Assembly: GCF_001668575.1 (NCBI RefSeq)
Contig: NZ_LZMD01000043.1
Coordinates: forward strand, 1-64,000
Reading direction: 5' to 3'
DNA length: 64,000 nt
From: Mycobacterium sp. 1164985.4
GTDB lineage: Bacteria; Actinomycetota; Actinomycetes; Mycobacteriales; Mycobacteriaceae
Position numbers and translations under genes: made by a program. The notes under the pieces are model-generated. The model was not told the DNA's origin. It worked only from the letters and a program-made list of their open reading frames with translations, and searched no databases. Every line of letters begins with the position of its first letter. The first letter of the stretch is position 1. Of the stretch, positions 43,712 to 55,236 are shown in pieces.

Positions 43712-44512
43712 CTAACCGCGATCCAGCGCCGCCCTCATCGCGTCTTTGGGCGCTGGCATCCCGGTGAATTGCTCGACCTGGGCGAAGGCCTGGTTCAGCA
43801 GCATCTGCAGTCCGCTGATCACCCGGCCGCCGGCACCCTGCACCGCGGCGGCCAACGGTGTCGGCCACGGGTCGTAGATGGCGTCGAGCAGCACCGGGAT
43901 CCGCGCGAAGGCCGATGCGTACGTCGCGGCCGCGTCGGCGGGAATGGTGTTGACCATCAGGTCCGCGTCGGCGACCGCCGCGACAATCCCGGAACCGTCG
44001 ATGTCGGCCCACGCGCCGTCGGCACCCAGCCGCGTCGCCAGGTCCACCAGGGGTGCGGCCTTGTCGGGATTGCGGGCCGCGACGGTGATCCGCTGCACTC
44101 CGAGTTCGGCCAGCCCAATCACCCCCGCGGGCGCCGTGCCCCCGGAGCCCACCACGATGCCGTGGGTCGCCGCGATGCCTTCCAGAGCGCCCGTCACGCC
44201 GTCGATGTCGGTGTTGTCGGCGCGCCACCCGGTTTCGGTGTGCACGAGCGTGTTGGCCGAACCGACGAGTTCCGCGCGGGTGGTGCGCTCATCGGCGACG
44301 GCGAGCGCCGCGAATTTGCCCGGCATCGTCACCGAGACGCCCACCCACTCCGGGCCGAAACCGAAGACCAGTCCGGGCAGTTGCTCCGCGGTGCACTCGA
44401 TGCGCTCGTAGGTCCAATCGTCCAGCCCCAGCGCCCGATACGCGGCCAGGTGTAATTGCGGAGACCGCGAATGGGCGATCGGCGATCCGAGCACCGCCGC
44501 CTTACGGCTCAC
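43712..44512 (-). CDS. aroE: Shikimate dehydrogenase
   Basis: 266-residue NADP-dependent enzyme reducing 3-dehydroshikimate. Substrate-binding GSPIAHSRSPQLH (about residues 9-21), SVTMPGKFAALA with the catalytic Lys, and ADNTDIDG (about 100) are clear; the nucleotide site is VVGSGGTAPAGV. The C-terminal GLQMLLNQAFAQVEQFTG fits. GTG 44512 overlaps the mltG stop as GTGA. Confidence 0.95.
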   Translation of the reverse strand: MSRKAAVLGSPIAHSRSPQLHLAAYRALGLDDWTYERIECTAEQLPGLVFGFGPEWVGVSVTMPGKFAALAVADERTTRAELVGSANTLVHTETGWRADNTDIDGVTGALEGIAATHGIVVGSGGTAPAGVIGLAELGVQRITVAARNPDKAAPLVDLATRLGADGAWADIDGSGIVAAVADADLMVNTIPADAAATYASAFARIPVLLDAIYDPWPTPLAAAVQGAGGRVISGLQMLLNQAFAQVEQFTGMPAPKDAMRAALDRG

Positions 44513-45750
44513 CGCGCGGAGTCGAGCACACCGTTGCGCCGGGCGAGCTCGATGTTCGCGAGATGCTGCTGATAGTCCCGGGTGAACAGCGTCGTCCCCT
44601 TCATGTCGATGGTGACGAAGTACAGCCAGTCGCCCGGCGCGGGATCCTCGGCGGCGGCCAAGGCGGCTGCGCTCGGCGAGCAGATCGGGGTCGCCGGAAG
44701 TCCGGGCCGGACATAGGTGTTCCAGTCGTTGTGCTGGGCCCGGTCGGCGTCGGTGGTGGCCACCTCGATGCGGTCGAGCGGATAGTTCACGGTGGAATCG
44801 AACTCGAGCGTGCGGTTCTCGGCCAACCGGTTGTAGATGACGCGTGCCACCTTGGAGAAGTCCTCGGGCGTCGATTCGCGCTGCACCAACGAGCCGACCG
44901 TCAGGATCTGATACGGCGACATGTCCATGGCCGCGGCCGTCTCGAGCAGGCCGCCGTTGGCGTATTGCGCTGCGCTGGTGGAGATCAGGTTCGCCAGGAT
45001 CTCCTGGGGCTGCGCGGACGGGTCGATGTTCCACGTCCCCGCCGCGATCAACCCCTCGAGTCGGCGATGATCGTCCCCCATCGCCTCGACGGGGGCGACC
45101 GCCCACTCGGCGACTCCGAGCGACGCCGGTGTCGCCCGTGCGGCCACGTCCTTCAACGCGTCCGCGGGCACGCAGTGCCGCTGGCCGTCGAGGTCCACAC
45201 ACGTCGCCCTGGAGATGAGGGTGAGGATGCCTTCGGTGACGGCGTTGGTCTTGACATCACGCACGTCGTCGAGCTGGCGCCCCTCGGGGATCGTCAGCTT
45301 GCCCACGCGGTTCTTCGGATCCGACAGCCTCTCAACGGCATTGGCGGCCGGGATCTCGGTGCGCAGCTTGTAGTAGCCCGGCTGGATCGCCGAGATCGCG
45401 TCGTTGCCCTCGGCCGCGTCGACGAACGCGCTGGCGGTCGCGACGATGTTGTGCTCCTTCAACGTCTTGCCGATCGCGGTGGTGGAGTCACCGTCGTGCA
45501 CCTGGATCACGACGTCGGTGACGCCGCTGCCGGTGAAGTCGTTACCGCCGAACAGCGAATGCCACATCCTGGAGCCGAGGAACACCGCGCCGATCACGAC
45601 CATGATGAGCAGGCCGACGGCCAGACCACCGGCCAGCCGGCGCTTGCGCCGGCTGCGCGCAGCCCGGATCCGCTCCGCGCGCGTCATCCGGCGCCGCGGC
45701 GGACCCACGGCCACCGGTTCGGCCCGCTCGCGGCCCCATTGGTTAGTCAT
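44509..45750 (-). CDS. mltG: Endolytic murein transglycosylase MltG
   Basis: 413-residue membrane-anchored YceG/MltG protein that cuts nascent peptidoglycan strands. A basic cytoplasmic N terminus (about 45 residues) precedes one membrane helix (about 44-66), then a LysM-like region and the catalytic domain with [24 protein letters not shown], in which the Glu is the active residue (about 305). C-terminal [14 protein letters not shown] is typical. ATG 45750 overlaps the ruvX end by 8 bp. Confidence 0.93.
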   Translation of the reverse strand: MTNQWGRERAEPVAVGPPRRRMTRAERIRAARSRRKRRLAGGLAVGLLIMVVIGAVFLGSRMWHSLFGGNDFTGSGVTDVVIQVHDGDSTTAIGKTLKEHNIVATASAFVDAAEGNDAISAIQPGYYKLRTEIPAANAVERLSDPKNRVGKLTIPEGRQLDDVRDVKTNAVTEGILTLISRATCVDLDGQRHCVPADALKDVAARATPASLGVAEWAVAPVEAMGDDHRRLEGLIAAGTWNIDPSAQPQEILANLISTSAAQYANGGLLETAAAMDMSPYQILTVGSLVQRESTPEDFSKVARVIYNRLAENRTLEFDSTVNYPLDRIEVATTDADRAQHNDWNTYVRPGLPATPICSPSAAALAAAEDPAPGDWLYFVTIDMKGTTLFTRDYQQHLANIELARRNGVLDSAR

Positions 45751-46324
45751 TACCGACCTCTCCGTGCGCGGCGACGTGCTCGTCCGCTCCTCGCGTGCGC
45801 GCCGCGGTGCGCCGCTGGTCCAACCAGTTCTGCAGAATGCCCACCGCCGCCGCTTGATCGATGACCGACCGCTGCCCTTTGGCGCGGACACCGGCATCGC
45901 GCAGCGAGCGCTGAGCCACCACCGTAGTGAGTCGTTCGTCGGCGAGGCGCACGGGTGTCGGGGCGATCCGCGCGGCCAACGCGTCGGCCAACGCGACGGC
46001 GTCGGAAGCCGAGGACCCCGAGCGCTCGGCGAGCGTGCGCGGCAACCCCACGATGACCTCCACCGCGTCGAGCTCGGCGACCAACGCCGCGAGTCGCCGG
46101 ATGTGCCGGTTCGTACGGTCGCGCCGCACGGTCTCGACCGGGGTGGCCAGGATGCCGTCCGGGTCGCTGGCGGCCACGCCGATGCGCACAGTGCCGACGT
46201 CGATGCCGATCCGGCGGCCCCGCCCCGGGTCGGGCGGGTTCAGTGAATCCCCTGGCCGATCCGGCAGACGATCACCTGATGCTGCTGGCGCAAGCGGATC
46301 GCCTCCCGTCGGTGTGGAATTCAC
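45743..46324 (-). CDS. ruvX: Holliday junction resolvase-like YqgF/RuvX
   Basis: 193-residue RNase H-fold protein, essential in many bacteria and linked to rRNA 5' processing or junction resolution. The first catalytic Asp is in [12 protein letters not shown] (about residue 41), the second acidic residue in [11 protein letters not shown], and the third in [10 protein letters not shown]. Extra N- and C-terminal low-complexity tails are usual in actinobacteria. GTG start 46324, 4 bp after the alaS stop. Confidence 0.92.
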   Translation of the reverse strand: MNSTPTGGDPLAPAASGDRLPDRPGDSLNPPDPGRGRRIGIDVGTVRIGVAASDPDGILATPVETVRRDRTNRHIRRLAALVAELDAVEVIVGLPRTLAERSGSSASDAVALADALAARIAPTPVRLADERLTTVVAQRSLRDAGVRAKGQRSVIDQAAAVGILQNWLDQRRTAARTRGADEHVAAHGEVGND

Positions 46325-46328
46325 GCCG

Positions 46329-49052
<2,724 letters not shown>

Positions 49053-49199
49053 GTCTGATACATCCTTGAAGTTTCGCTGGTACCTGCGACTATTCGACCG
49101 CACTACAGTACCGGTCGCGGTTGTCACGCCGTAGAGCCAACGATCGTGCGACGCCTGCAGTGCCCTGGTCACACCTCTTCGGGTGTCATCGACGTCACG

Positions 49200-49589
49200 T
49201 CAGCCGCCGATAAAGCTCAACCGGACCTTCCTCTGCGGGTTGTCGCGGTTGAGGTCGACGAGCACGACGCTCTGCCAGGTGCCGAGCTGCGGCTCGCCGT
49301 CCTCGACGGGCAGGGTCACCGACGGCGACACCAGCGCGGGCAGCACATGATCGGCGCCGTGTCCCGGCGAACCGTGCGAGTGGCGGTAGCGGTCGTCTCG
49401 TGGCAGCAGGCGTTCGAGCGTCTCGACGAGGTCGTCGTCGGAACCCGCGCCCGTCTCGATGATCGCCACACCCGCGGTTGCGTGCGGCACGAACACGCTG
49501 CACAGGCCGTCGCCGCGGCCGCCGCAGAACGAGCGCACCGCGTCGGTCAGGTCGATGATGCGGCGTTGGCCGGTCTCGATGTTCAGCAC
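49200..49589 (-). CDS. YjbQ-family protein
   Basis: 129-residue single-domain UPF0047/YjbQ protein. The conserved core is [16 protein letters not shown] (about residues 30-45), [14 protein letters not shown] and [12 protein letters not shown]. Some members weakly replace thiamin phosphate synthase, but the function is unsettled. GTG 49589 is chosen because [10 protein letters not shown] aligns with the recalled start of Rv2556c and gives the same length; earlier GTGs at 49601 or beyond would add a variable lead. Confidence 0.88.
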   Translation of the reverse strand: MLNIETGQRRIIDLTDAVRSFCGGRGDGLCSVFVPHATAGVAIIETGAGSDDDLVETLERLLPRDDRYRHSHGSPGHGADHVLPALVSPSVTLPVEDGEPQLGTWQSVVLVDLNRDNPQRKVRLSFIGG

Positions 49590-49718
49590 GTCGGAATCCA
49601 CGTCATCGAGCGTACGAGGCGGCTCGCCGAATTCGTTGTATCGGCCACCGCTCAAGAGGAAGCTGAGAGGTGGTCCGGCGGCGCCGATGGGGCGCTGCCC
49701 CGAACAAAGGGGTCGGCC

Positions 49719-50339
49719 GTGTACGCACGCTCTACCACCGTTCAAGCCCGCCCGTCGGCGATCAACGAGGGCATCGCGGTTATCCGGTCCGAGGTCATGC
49801 CCGCGCTGGAGGCGATGGACGGGTACATCGGCTTGTCGCTACTGGTGGACCGGGAATCCGGCCATTGCATCGCGACCAGCGCCTGGGAGTCAGAGGGTGC
49901 GTTGCGCGCGAGCGCCGAGCAGGCGGCCCCGTTGCGCGACCGTGCCGCCGAGATCCTCGGCGGTGAGGCGACGGTCGATCAGTGGCAGATCGGCGTCATG
50001 CACCGCGATCACCGCTCGGCGGAAGGTGCCTGCGTCCGGGTCACCTGGCTGCGGGTGCCCCGCGAACACATCGCACGATCGATCGAGTTCTACAAGACCG
50101 ACGTGCTGCCGGCCCTGGAGGCGCTCGACGGGTTCTGCAGCGCCAGCTACCTGATGAACCCGGATTCGGGTCGGGCCGTGTCGTCGGCGACCTTCGACAG
50201 CCACGACGCCATGGTGGGCAATCGCGAGCAGGCCAGGGAGCTGCGCAACGCCCGCACCCGCGAACTGGGGGCCGACATCGTCGATCTCGGCGAGTTCGAG
50301 CTCGCGGTCGCACATCTGCGCATCCCGGAACTGGTCTGA
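49719..50339 (+). CDS. Rv2557/Rv2558-like stress-associated protein
   Basis: 206 residues made of two similar halves ([23 protein letters not shown] and [23 protein letters not shown]), a tandem dimeric alpha-beta barrel like antibiotic biosynthesis monooxygenases. M. tuberculosis carries two adjacent copies with a reported link to nutrient starvation; only one copy is here. GTG 49719 with AAAGGGG 8 bases upstream gives the family N terminus [12 protein letters not shown]. The exact role is unknown. The 129-bp divergent gap to yjbQ shows no clear promoter. Confidence 0.85.
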   Translation: MYARSTTVQARPSAINEGIAVIRSEVMPALEAMDGYIGLSLLVDRESGHCIATSAWESEGALRASAEQAAPLRDRAAEILGGEATVDQWQIGVMHRDHRSAEGACVRVTWLRVPREHIARSIEFYKTDVLPALEALDGFCSASYLMNPDSGRAVSSATFDSHDAMVGNREQARELRNARTRELGADIVDLGEFELAVAHLRIPELV

Positions 50340-50362
50340 TCGCGAACCCGCGGAACCGTTTC

Positions 50363-50388
50363 GTTTATTGACGCCGGTGTCGGGGTAT
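50363..50388 (+). promoter_or_regulatory. Candidate SigF promoter of the GlsB-like gene
   Basis: GTTT (50363-50366), a 16-bp spacer and GGGTAT (50383-50388) fit the mycobacterial SigF consensus (GTTT-N15-17-GGGTA). It lies 32 bp before the GlsB-like start codon. SigF control would suit a small stress-type membrane protein. Confidence 0.55.
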
Positions 50389-50419
50389 GTCAGCTGCACC
50401 CCGAGACCCTGGAGGAACC

Positions 50420-50728
50420 ATGACCGTCACCGGCATTCTCACCGCAATTGTCATCGGCGCAGTGATCGGTTTGCTCGCCCGCTTGATCCTGCCCGGCAGG
50501 CAGCCCATCGGAATCATTGTGACCGTCCTCGTCGGCATCGTGTCGGCGCTGATCGGCACATGGCTCGCCAACGCGCTCGGCCTGCCGACCGCCACGAAGG
50601 GTGTCGACTGGATCGAGTTGCTCTGCCAGCTGGTCGTCGCCGTCATCGGCGTGGCCATCGCGTCCGCGCTCATGGGCCGCAGGCGCACCGGCATGATGGG
50701 CGGTCGTCGCGGCGGCGTCCTGCGCTGA
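50420..50728 (+). CDS. GlsB/YeaQ/YmgE-family small membrane protein
   Basis: 102 residues with three hydrophobic helices, of the transglycosylase-associated (GlsB/YeaQ) stress family: GAVIGLLARLILPGRQPIGIIVTVLVGIVSALIGTWLA and a Gly/Arg-rich C-terminal end. Members are induced by stress in many bacteria; mechanism unknown. ATG 50420 has a strong GGAGGA 4-9 bases upstream. Preceded by a SigF-like promoter and followed by a perfect terminator hairpin. Confidence 0.85.
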   Translation: MTVTGILTAIVIGAVIGLLARLILPGRQPIGIIVTVLVGIVSALIGTWLANALGLPTATKGVDWIELLCQLVVAVIGVAIASALMGRRRTGMMGGRRGGVLR

Positions 50729-50741
50729 CCTGACCACCCAG

Positions 50742-50777
50742 GCGATCCCGGCTGCGCCCCCCCGCAGCCGGGATCGC
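50742..50777. terminator. Perfect 15-bp hairpin between convergent genes
   Basis: GCGATCCCGGCTGCG (50742-50756) pairs fully with 50763-50777 around a six-C loop. It lies between the ends of the GlsB-like and SRPBCC genes and would stop transcription from either side; there is no T run except a weak TTCTGT. Confidence 0.85.
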
Positions 50778-50782
50778 TTCTG

Positions 50783-51271
50783 TCACAAGGCCTTCGACAA
50801 CTCCGTCCTCAGCAGCTCGTCGAGCCTCTCGTAGCCTTCCGTCATCCCGCCCGCCATGCCGGAGGCCATCAGCGCGTCTCTGGCCTCAACGGTCGGGCAG
50901 ATCGACCGGCCCCGCAACCTGCTGCGACCACCGCCCAGGTCCTCGAACCACAGGTACTCGATGTTGACCTGATCGGGTGCGCCCTCGAACTCGAACGTCT
51001 GCAGGATGAACTCGTTGCCGCGGACGGTGTGGAAGGTTCCGTTGAACCTGTAAGCGCCGTCCTCGTCCTTGTGCGTGTAGCGATATCCGCCGTGGCTCCT
51101 GAACTCCCACTCCTCGATCGTCATCTCGAGTCGGCGCGGGCCGAGCCACCGCTTGACCAGGTCGGGTTCGGCGTGCGCGCGGAACAGGGCTTCGACGGGC
51201 GCGTCGAACTCCCGGGTGAACTCCATGGCCAGGGTGTCTACCGGGGCCGTGAGGTCGAGTGCGTTGCTCAT
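50783..51271 (-). CDS. SRPBCC/AHSA1-type protein
   Basis: 162-residue START-like lipid or small-molecule binding fold of the activator-of-Hsp90-homologue type: FTREFDAPVEALFRAHAEPDLVKRWLGP at the N terminus and FEFEGAPDQVNIEYLWFED later. Usually paired with an ArsR repressor, as here: its ATG overlaps the arsR stop as ATGA. Ligand unknown; no enzymatic residues can be pointed to. Confidence 0.88.
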   Translation of the reverse strand: MSNALDLTAPVDTLAMEFTREFDAPVEALFRAHAEPDLVKRWLGPRRLEMTIEEWEFRSHGGYRYTHKDEDGAYRFNGTFHTVRGNEFILQTFEFEGAPDQVNIEYLWFEDLGGGRSRLRGRSICPTVEARDALMASGMAGGMTEGYERLDELLRTELSKAL

Positions 51272-51630
51272 GTGTCGGTTCCTTTCTCAGAGGTGGCGGT
51301 CATGTCGGCCAGCAGGGTGTCCAGCCGGCGGTAGCTGCGTTCGGCGTCGAGTCGGTACCGGTCGATCCATGCGGTCAGCCGCTCGAGAGCGGCCGCATCC
51401 AGGTGTACGGGCCGACGCTGCGCATCGCGGGTCCTGGTGACCAGTCCCGCCTGCTCGAGCACCTGAATGTGTTTGGACACCGCCTGTTTGGTGATGTCGA
51501 ACGGTTCGGCGAGCTCGTTGACCGTCGCCGGTCCCCGCGACAGCCGCGCCACGATGGCGCGCCGCACAGGGTCGGCCAATGCAAGGAATGCGCGGTCGAG
51601 CCGGGACTCCTCATCGCCATCACGCTCCAA
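51268..51630 (-). CDS. ArsR-family transcriptional regulator
   Basis: 120-residue winged-helix repressor: RAFLALADPVRRAIVARLSRGPATVNELAEPFDITKQAVSKHIQVLEQAGLV covers the DNA-binding domain (about residues 13-64). No metal-binding Cys pair is seen, which fits the group linked to SRPBCC partners rather than metal sensors. TTG start at 51630 has AGAGG seven bases upstream and lies 3 bp from the operator dyad, so self-repression is likely. Confidence 0.85.
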   Translation of the reverse strand: MERDGDEESRLDRAFLALADPVRRAIVARLSRGPATVNELAEPFDITKQAVSKHIQVLEQAGLVTRTRDAQRRPVHLDAAALERLTAWIDRYRLDAERSYRRLDTLLADMTATSEKGTDT

Positions 51631-51633
51631 TAA

Positions 51634-51665
51634 TCAACCTCTATTTTGATCAATGTTTTGGTTGA
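51634..51665 (-). promoter_or_regulatory. Nested dyad operator before arsR
   Basis: TCAACC (51634-51639) and GGTTGA (51660-51665) flank a TTGATCAA palindrome (51646-51653), all sharing one centre at 51649.5. The 32-bp element is AT-rich against its surroundings and covers the arsR ribosome site and leader. Likely the autoregulatory ArsR site. Confidence 0.65.
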
Positions 51666-51707
51666 ATACCAACGTAGATCCCATTTGGTCGGGTGTCAAC
51701 GTTCAAA

Positions 51708-53036
51708 TCAGCGCTTGCGACGGATGATCGCGCGCAGCTTGTCGAGCCGGGTAGCGATCTCGCGCTCGGCACCGTGGGAGGTCGGCCGGTAGTAATCGAC
51801 GCCGACCAGCTCGTCGGGCGGATACTGTTGGGACACAACGCCATCGGGGTCATCGTGGCTGTACTTGTACCCGACCGCGTTGCCCAGCTTCTGCGCGCCG
51901 GAATAGTGGCCGTCGCGCAGATGCGGTGGGACCATCCCGGCCTTACCCGCCCGGATGTCGGCCATCGCCGCTCCGAGCGCGGTGGTTACCGCGTTCGACT
52001 TGGGCGCCGTCGCGAGATGCACCGTGGCGTGCGCGAGCGTGAGCTGCGCTTCGGGCATACCGATCAGCTGCACGGTCTGGGCGGCGGCCACCGCGGTCTG
52101 CAGCGCGGTCGGATCCGCCATGCCGATGTCCTCGCTGGCCAGGATCATCAACCGCCGCGCCACAAACCGCGGGTCCTCCCCCGCGACCAGCATCCGCGAC
52201 AGGTAGTGCAGCGCCGCGTCGACGTCGGAGCCGCGGACCGACTTGATGAACGCGCTGATCACGTCGTAGTGCTGATCGCCATCGCGGTCGTAGCGCACGG
52301 CGGCCTTGTCCAGCGACTGCTCGATGGTCTCGACCGTCACCTTCTCGCCCGCCTCGGCGGCCACCTCGAGCGCGGTCAACGCGCGGCGGGCATCGCCCGC
52401 GGACAGCGATACCAGCAGGTCGACGGCTTCGTCGGTGACCTCGACCCGGCCCGCGAGGCCGCGAGGGTCGTCGATGGCGCGGCGGACCAGCGTGCACACC
52501 GCGTCGGCGTCGAGCGGCTGCAGTTGCAGGATCAGCGACCGCGACAGCAGCGGGGCGACGACCGAGAACGATGGGTTCTCGGTGGTCGCCGCGACGAGCG
52601 CCACGACGCGGTTCTCGACCGCGGACAGCAGCGCGTCCTGCTGTGTCTTGGAGAACCGGTGCACCTCGTCGATGAACAGCACCGTCTGCTCGCCGTATGC
52701 GGCGGCGCGCCTGGCGACGTCGATGACGGCGCGAACCTCTTTGACCCCCGCCGACAGCGCCGACAGGGCCTCGAATCGGCGGCCCGTGGCCTGTGAGATC
52801 AGCGACGCGAGCGTGGTCTTACCGGTGCCCGGCGGCCCGTAGAGGATGACCGAGGCCGCACCGGAACCCTCGACCATCCGGCGCAGCGGCGAGCCCGGCT
52901 GCAGCAGGTGGTCCTGCCCGACGACCTCGTCGAGCGTGGCCGGCCGCATCCGTACCGCCAGCGGTGCCGACGCACCGACGGCACCAGCCGCCGGCGCGGG
53001 GGCCTCACCGGGGACGTCGAACAGACCGTCGGACAC
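51708..53036 (-). CDS. rarA: Replication-associated recombination protein RarA (MgsA)
   Basis: 442-residue AAA+ ATPase acting at stalled forks. Walker [10 protein letters not shown] (about residues 68-76), Walker [10 protein letters not shown] (about 119-127), sensor 1 ATTENPSF and the tetramerisation C-terminal region ([29 protein letters not shown]) are present. GTG start 53036. Runs out 37 bp or more before the arsR operator with its stop at 51708. Confidence 0.94.
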   Translation of the reverse strand: MSDGLFDVPGEAPAPAAGAVGASAPLAVRMRPATLDEVVGQDHLLQPGSPLRRMVEGSGAASVILYGPPGTGKTTLASLISQATGRRFEALSALSAGVKEVRAVIDVARRAAAYGEQTVLFIDEVHRFSKTQQDALLSAVENRVVALVAATTENPSFSVVAPLLSRSLILQLQPLDADAVCTLVRRAIDDPRGLAGRVEVTDEAVDLLVSLSAGDARRALTALEVAAEAGEKVTVETIEQSLDKAAVRYDRDGDQHYDVISAFIKSVRGSDVDAALHYLSRMLVAGEDPRFVARRLMILASEDIGMADPTALQTAVAAAQTVQLIGMPEAQLTLAHATVHLATAPKSNAVTTALGAAMADIRAGKAGMVPPHLRDGHYSGAQKLGNAVGYKYSHDDPDGVVSQQYPPDELVGVDYYRPTSHGAEREIATRLDKLRAIIRRKR

Positions 53037-53056
53037 GCCTTCTGCTTACCACGCCG

Positions 53057-53893
53057 TCACGACGCGGGTTGCGTGACGAAGTCGATGAGCTCCTCCACGC
53101 GCCCGATCAGCGCGGGTTCCAGGTCGTTCCAGTCACGCACTCGCTTGCGGATCCGCTGCCAGGCGCGCGCGATGTCGGCCTGCCCGGCCGTCGGCCAGCC
53201 CAGTGCCCGGCACACGCCGGTCTTCCAGTCGACGCCCTTCGGCACGACGGGCCATCTCTCGACGCCCAGCCGCTCGGGTTTGACGGCCTGCCAGATGTCG
53301 ATGAACGGGTGGCCGACGACCAACGTGTGGGGTCCGCCCGGGCCGCGTCGGACCGCGTCCGCGATCCGGGCCTCCTTCGAACCCGCGACCAGATGGTCGA
53401 CGAGCACGCCGAGCCGGCGGCCGGGCCCCGGCCGAAAGTCCTCGACGATCGCGACGAGATCGTCGACGCCGCCGAGGTGTTCGACCACCACCCCCTCGAT
53501 CCGAAGATCGTCGCCCCAGACCTGCTCGACGAGTTCGGCGTCGTGCCGGCCCTCGACGTAGATGCGGCTGGCCAGCGCGACCTTCGCCCGTGCACCGTGC
53601 ACCGCCACCGATCCGGAAGCGGTGCGGGTCGTCGTTGGCGCGGATTTTTTGGGCGCGGTGAGTATCACCGGCTTGCCGTCGATCAGGTAGCCCGGCCCGA
53701 CGGGGAACGGCTTGCGCCGTCCGTTGCGGTCCTCGAGCTCCATCCGGCCGTACTCGATTCGCACGATCGCGCCGACGTAACCCGTCTGCGCGTCCTCGAC
53801 GACGAGGCCGATCTCGGCCGGTTGTTGGGTGGAGCGGGCCTTGCGCTGGTGCGGGTTGTCGGCTAGGACGTCGAAACCATATCGATCAGCCAC
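53057..53893 (-). CDS. DUF3097 domain protein
   Basis: 278-residue actinobacterial protein of unknown function. The N-terminal part (IVRIEYGRMELEDRNGR) resembles a small beta domain; the centre carries a Toprim-like segment: RIYVEGRHDAELVEQVWGDDL and GVLVDHLVAGSKEARI, with Glu and Asp in the positions expected for metal binding. GTG 53893 starts at VADRYGFDVLADNP; the longer frame upstream is antisense to the SDR gene. Twenty bp after it begins rarA, so the two may be cotranscribed. Confidence 0.82.
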   Translation of the reverse strand: MADRYGFDVLADNPHQRKARSTQQPAEIGLVVEDAQTGYVGAIVRIEYGRMELEDRNGRRKPFPVGPGYLIDGKPVILTAPKKSAPTTTRTASGSVAVHGARAKVALASRIYVEGRHDAELVEQVWGDDLRIEGVVVEHLGGVDDLVAIVEDFRPGPGRRLGVLVDHLVAGSKEARIADAVRRGPGGPHTLVVGHPFIDIWQAVKPERLGVERWPVVPKGVDWKTGVCRALGWPTAGQADIARAWQRIRKRVRDWNDLEPALIGRVEELIDFVTQPAS

Positions 53894-53965
53894 CGGGCGA
53901 TCGTAGGGCCGCGTCCGCGACAGCCCACGACGGCGCGCCCGGGCGCGTCGGCCAGAATGCGGGGC

Positions 53966-54766
53966 ATGACGGATCTCGCTCGATACGGGCCGTGGGCGGT
54001 GATCGCCGGCGGTTCCGAAGGCGTCGGCGCCTCGTTCGCCAACCGACTTGCCGGCGCGGGGATCAACCTCGTGTTGATCGCACGCAAACCCGACGCGCTC
54101 GAGCGCACGGCCGAGGACTGCCGCGGCAGCGGTGTGGAGGTCCGAACGCTCGCCGTCGACCTGACCGCATCCGATGCGCTGCAGCGCACCGCGGACGTCA
54201 CCGACGACGTGGAGGTCGGCTTGCTGATCTACAACGCCGGCGCCAATACGTGCAGCGAGCACTTCCTCGACGGAGCGCTCGACGACTTCCAGCAGGTGAT
54301 CGACCTGAACATCGGCACCATGCTGGCGATGGTTCAGCACTTCGCCCGTCCCATGCGTGAGCGCCGCCGCGGCGGAATCCTCATGGTGGGCTCGATGGCC
54401 GGTTACCTGGGTTCGGTGCGCCACACGGTCTACGGCGGGGTGAAGGCGTTCGGCCGCATCTTCGCCGAGAGCCTGTGGCTCGAGCTACGCGAGTACGACG
54501 TGGACGTTCTCGAACTCGTTCTCGGCGTGACCCGCACACCCGCGATGGAACGGGTGGGCCTGAACTTCGATGTGCCCGGCCTGCGGGTCGCCGAACCCGA
54601 CGACGTCGCACGAGAAGGCCTGGCGCAGTTGGCCAACGGGCCGGTGTACGTGGCGGGCGGTAATGCCGACGACGTCGCCCGCCGCAACGATCCCGACCGC
54701 GCGAAGGTGGTGCTCGGTACCGATCGGATGATGCGCAAGTTGTTGGGCGAGAGGGAAAGCCGATGA
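53966..54766 (+). CDS. Short-chain dehydrogenase/reductase
   Basis: 266-residue classical SDR. The nucleotide motif is a variant GGSEGVGASFA (about residues 15-25, in place of TGxxxGxG), NAG is present, and the catalytic Ser and Tyr-x3-Lys appear as VGSMAGYLGS and YGGVKAFG (about 153-160). ATG 53966 (MTDLARYG) is preferred; ATG 53957 would add three residues. Substrate unknown. Its end overlaps a SnoaL-like gene as ATGA, suggesting a shared pathway. Confidence 0.82.
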   Translation: MTDLARYGPWAVIAGGSEGVGASFANRLAGAGINLVLIARKPDALERTAEDCRGSGVEVRTLAVDLTASDALQRTADVTDDVEVGLLIYNAGANTCSEHFLDGALDDFQQVIDLNIGTMLAMVQHFARPMRERRRGGILMVGSMAGYLGSVRHTVYGGVKAFGRIFAESLWLELREYDVDVLELVLGVTRTPAMERVGLNFDVPGLRVAEPDDVAREGLAQLANGPVYVAGGNADDVARRNDPDRAKVVLGTDRMMRKLLGERESR

Positions 54767-55236
54767 TCGAGCTGGCGGACCTGGAGCGGCGTCTGCGCCG
54801 CATCGAGGACGAACGTGCGATCGAGCGGATGATCGCGTCCTACGGTCCCCTGGTGGACGCCGGTAAAGCCGATGCGGCAGCGGATCTTTGGGCAGAAGAC
54901 GGCAGTTACGACGTCGAGGGGTGGCGCATGGCCGGACGCGACGAGGTCGCGGCGATGGTGCGCTCGGACGCACACCAGGGCTTGATCCGCCGCGGCTGCT
55001 GCCACTTCCTGGGACCCGCGGTGGTCACCGTGAACGGCGACGAGGCGGTGGCGGTCTGCGATTCAGTGTTGGTGACCCGCCACGACGACGGCTTCGCGGT
55101 ATCGCGGGCGGGCGCCAACCACTTCCGGTTGCGCCGCAGCGACGGACGATGGGTCATCGTCGAACGGCGATCCCGTCGGCTCGACGGCAGTGCCCAGGCC
55201 CGCGAATTGCTGGCCGACGGCATCACCCCTGGGTGA
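54763..55236 (+). CDS. SnoaL-like (NTF2-fold) protein
   Basis: 157 residues with the opening helix pair typical of SnoaL-like proteins (LERRLRRIEDERAIERMIASYGPLVDAGKADAAADLWAEDGSYDV) and the later core strand VIVERRSRRLDGS. May act as a ketosteroid isomerase or dehydratase-like enzyme with the coupled SDR; the catalytic residues cannot be assigned by eye. ATG overlaps the SDR stop. Its last 14 bp overlap the convergent metallopeptidase end. Confidence 0.8.
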   Translation: MIELADLERRLRRIEDERAIERMIASYGPLVDAGKADAAADLWAEDGSYDVEGWRMAGRDEVAAMVRSDAHQGLIRRGCCHFLGPAVVTVNGDEAVAVCDSVLVTRHDDGFAVSRAGANHFRLRRSDGRWVIVERRSRRLDGSAQARELLADGITPG

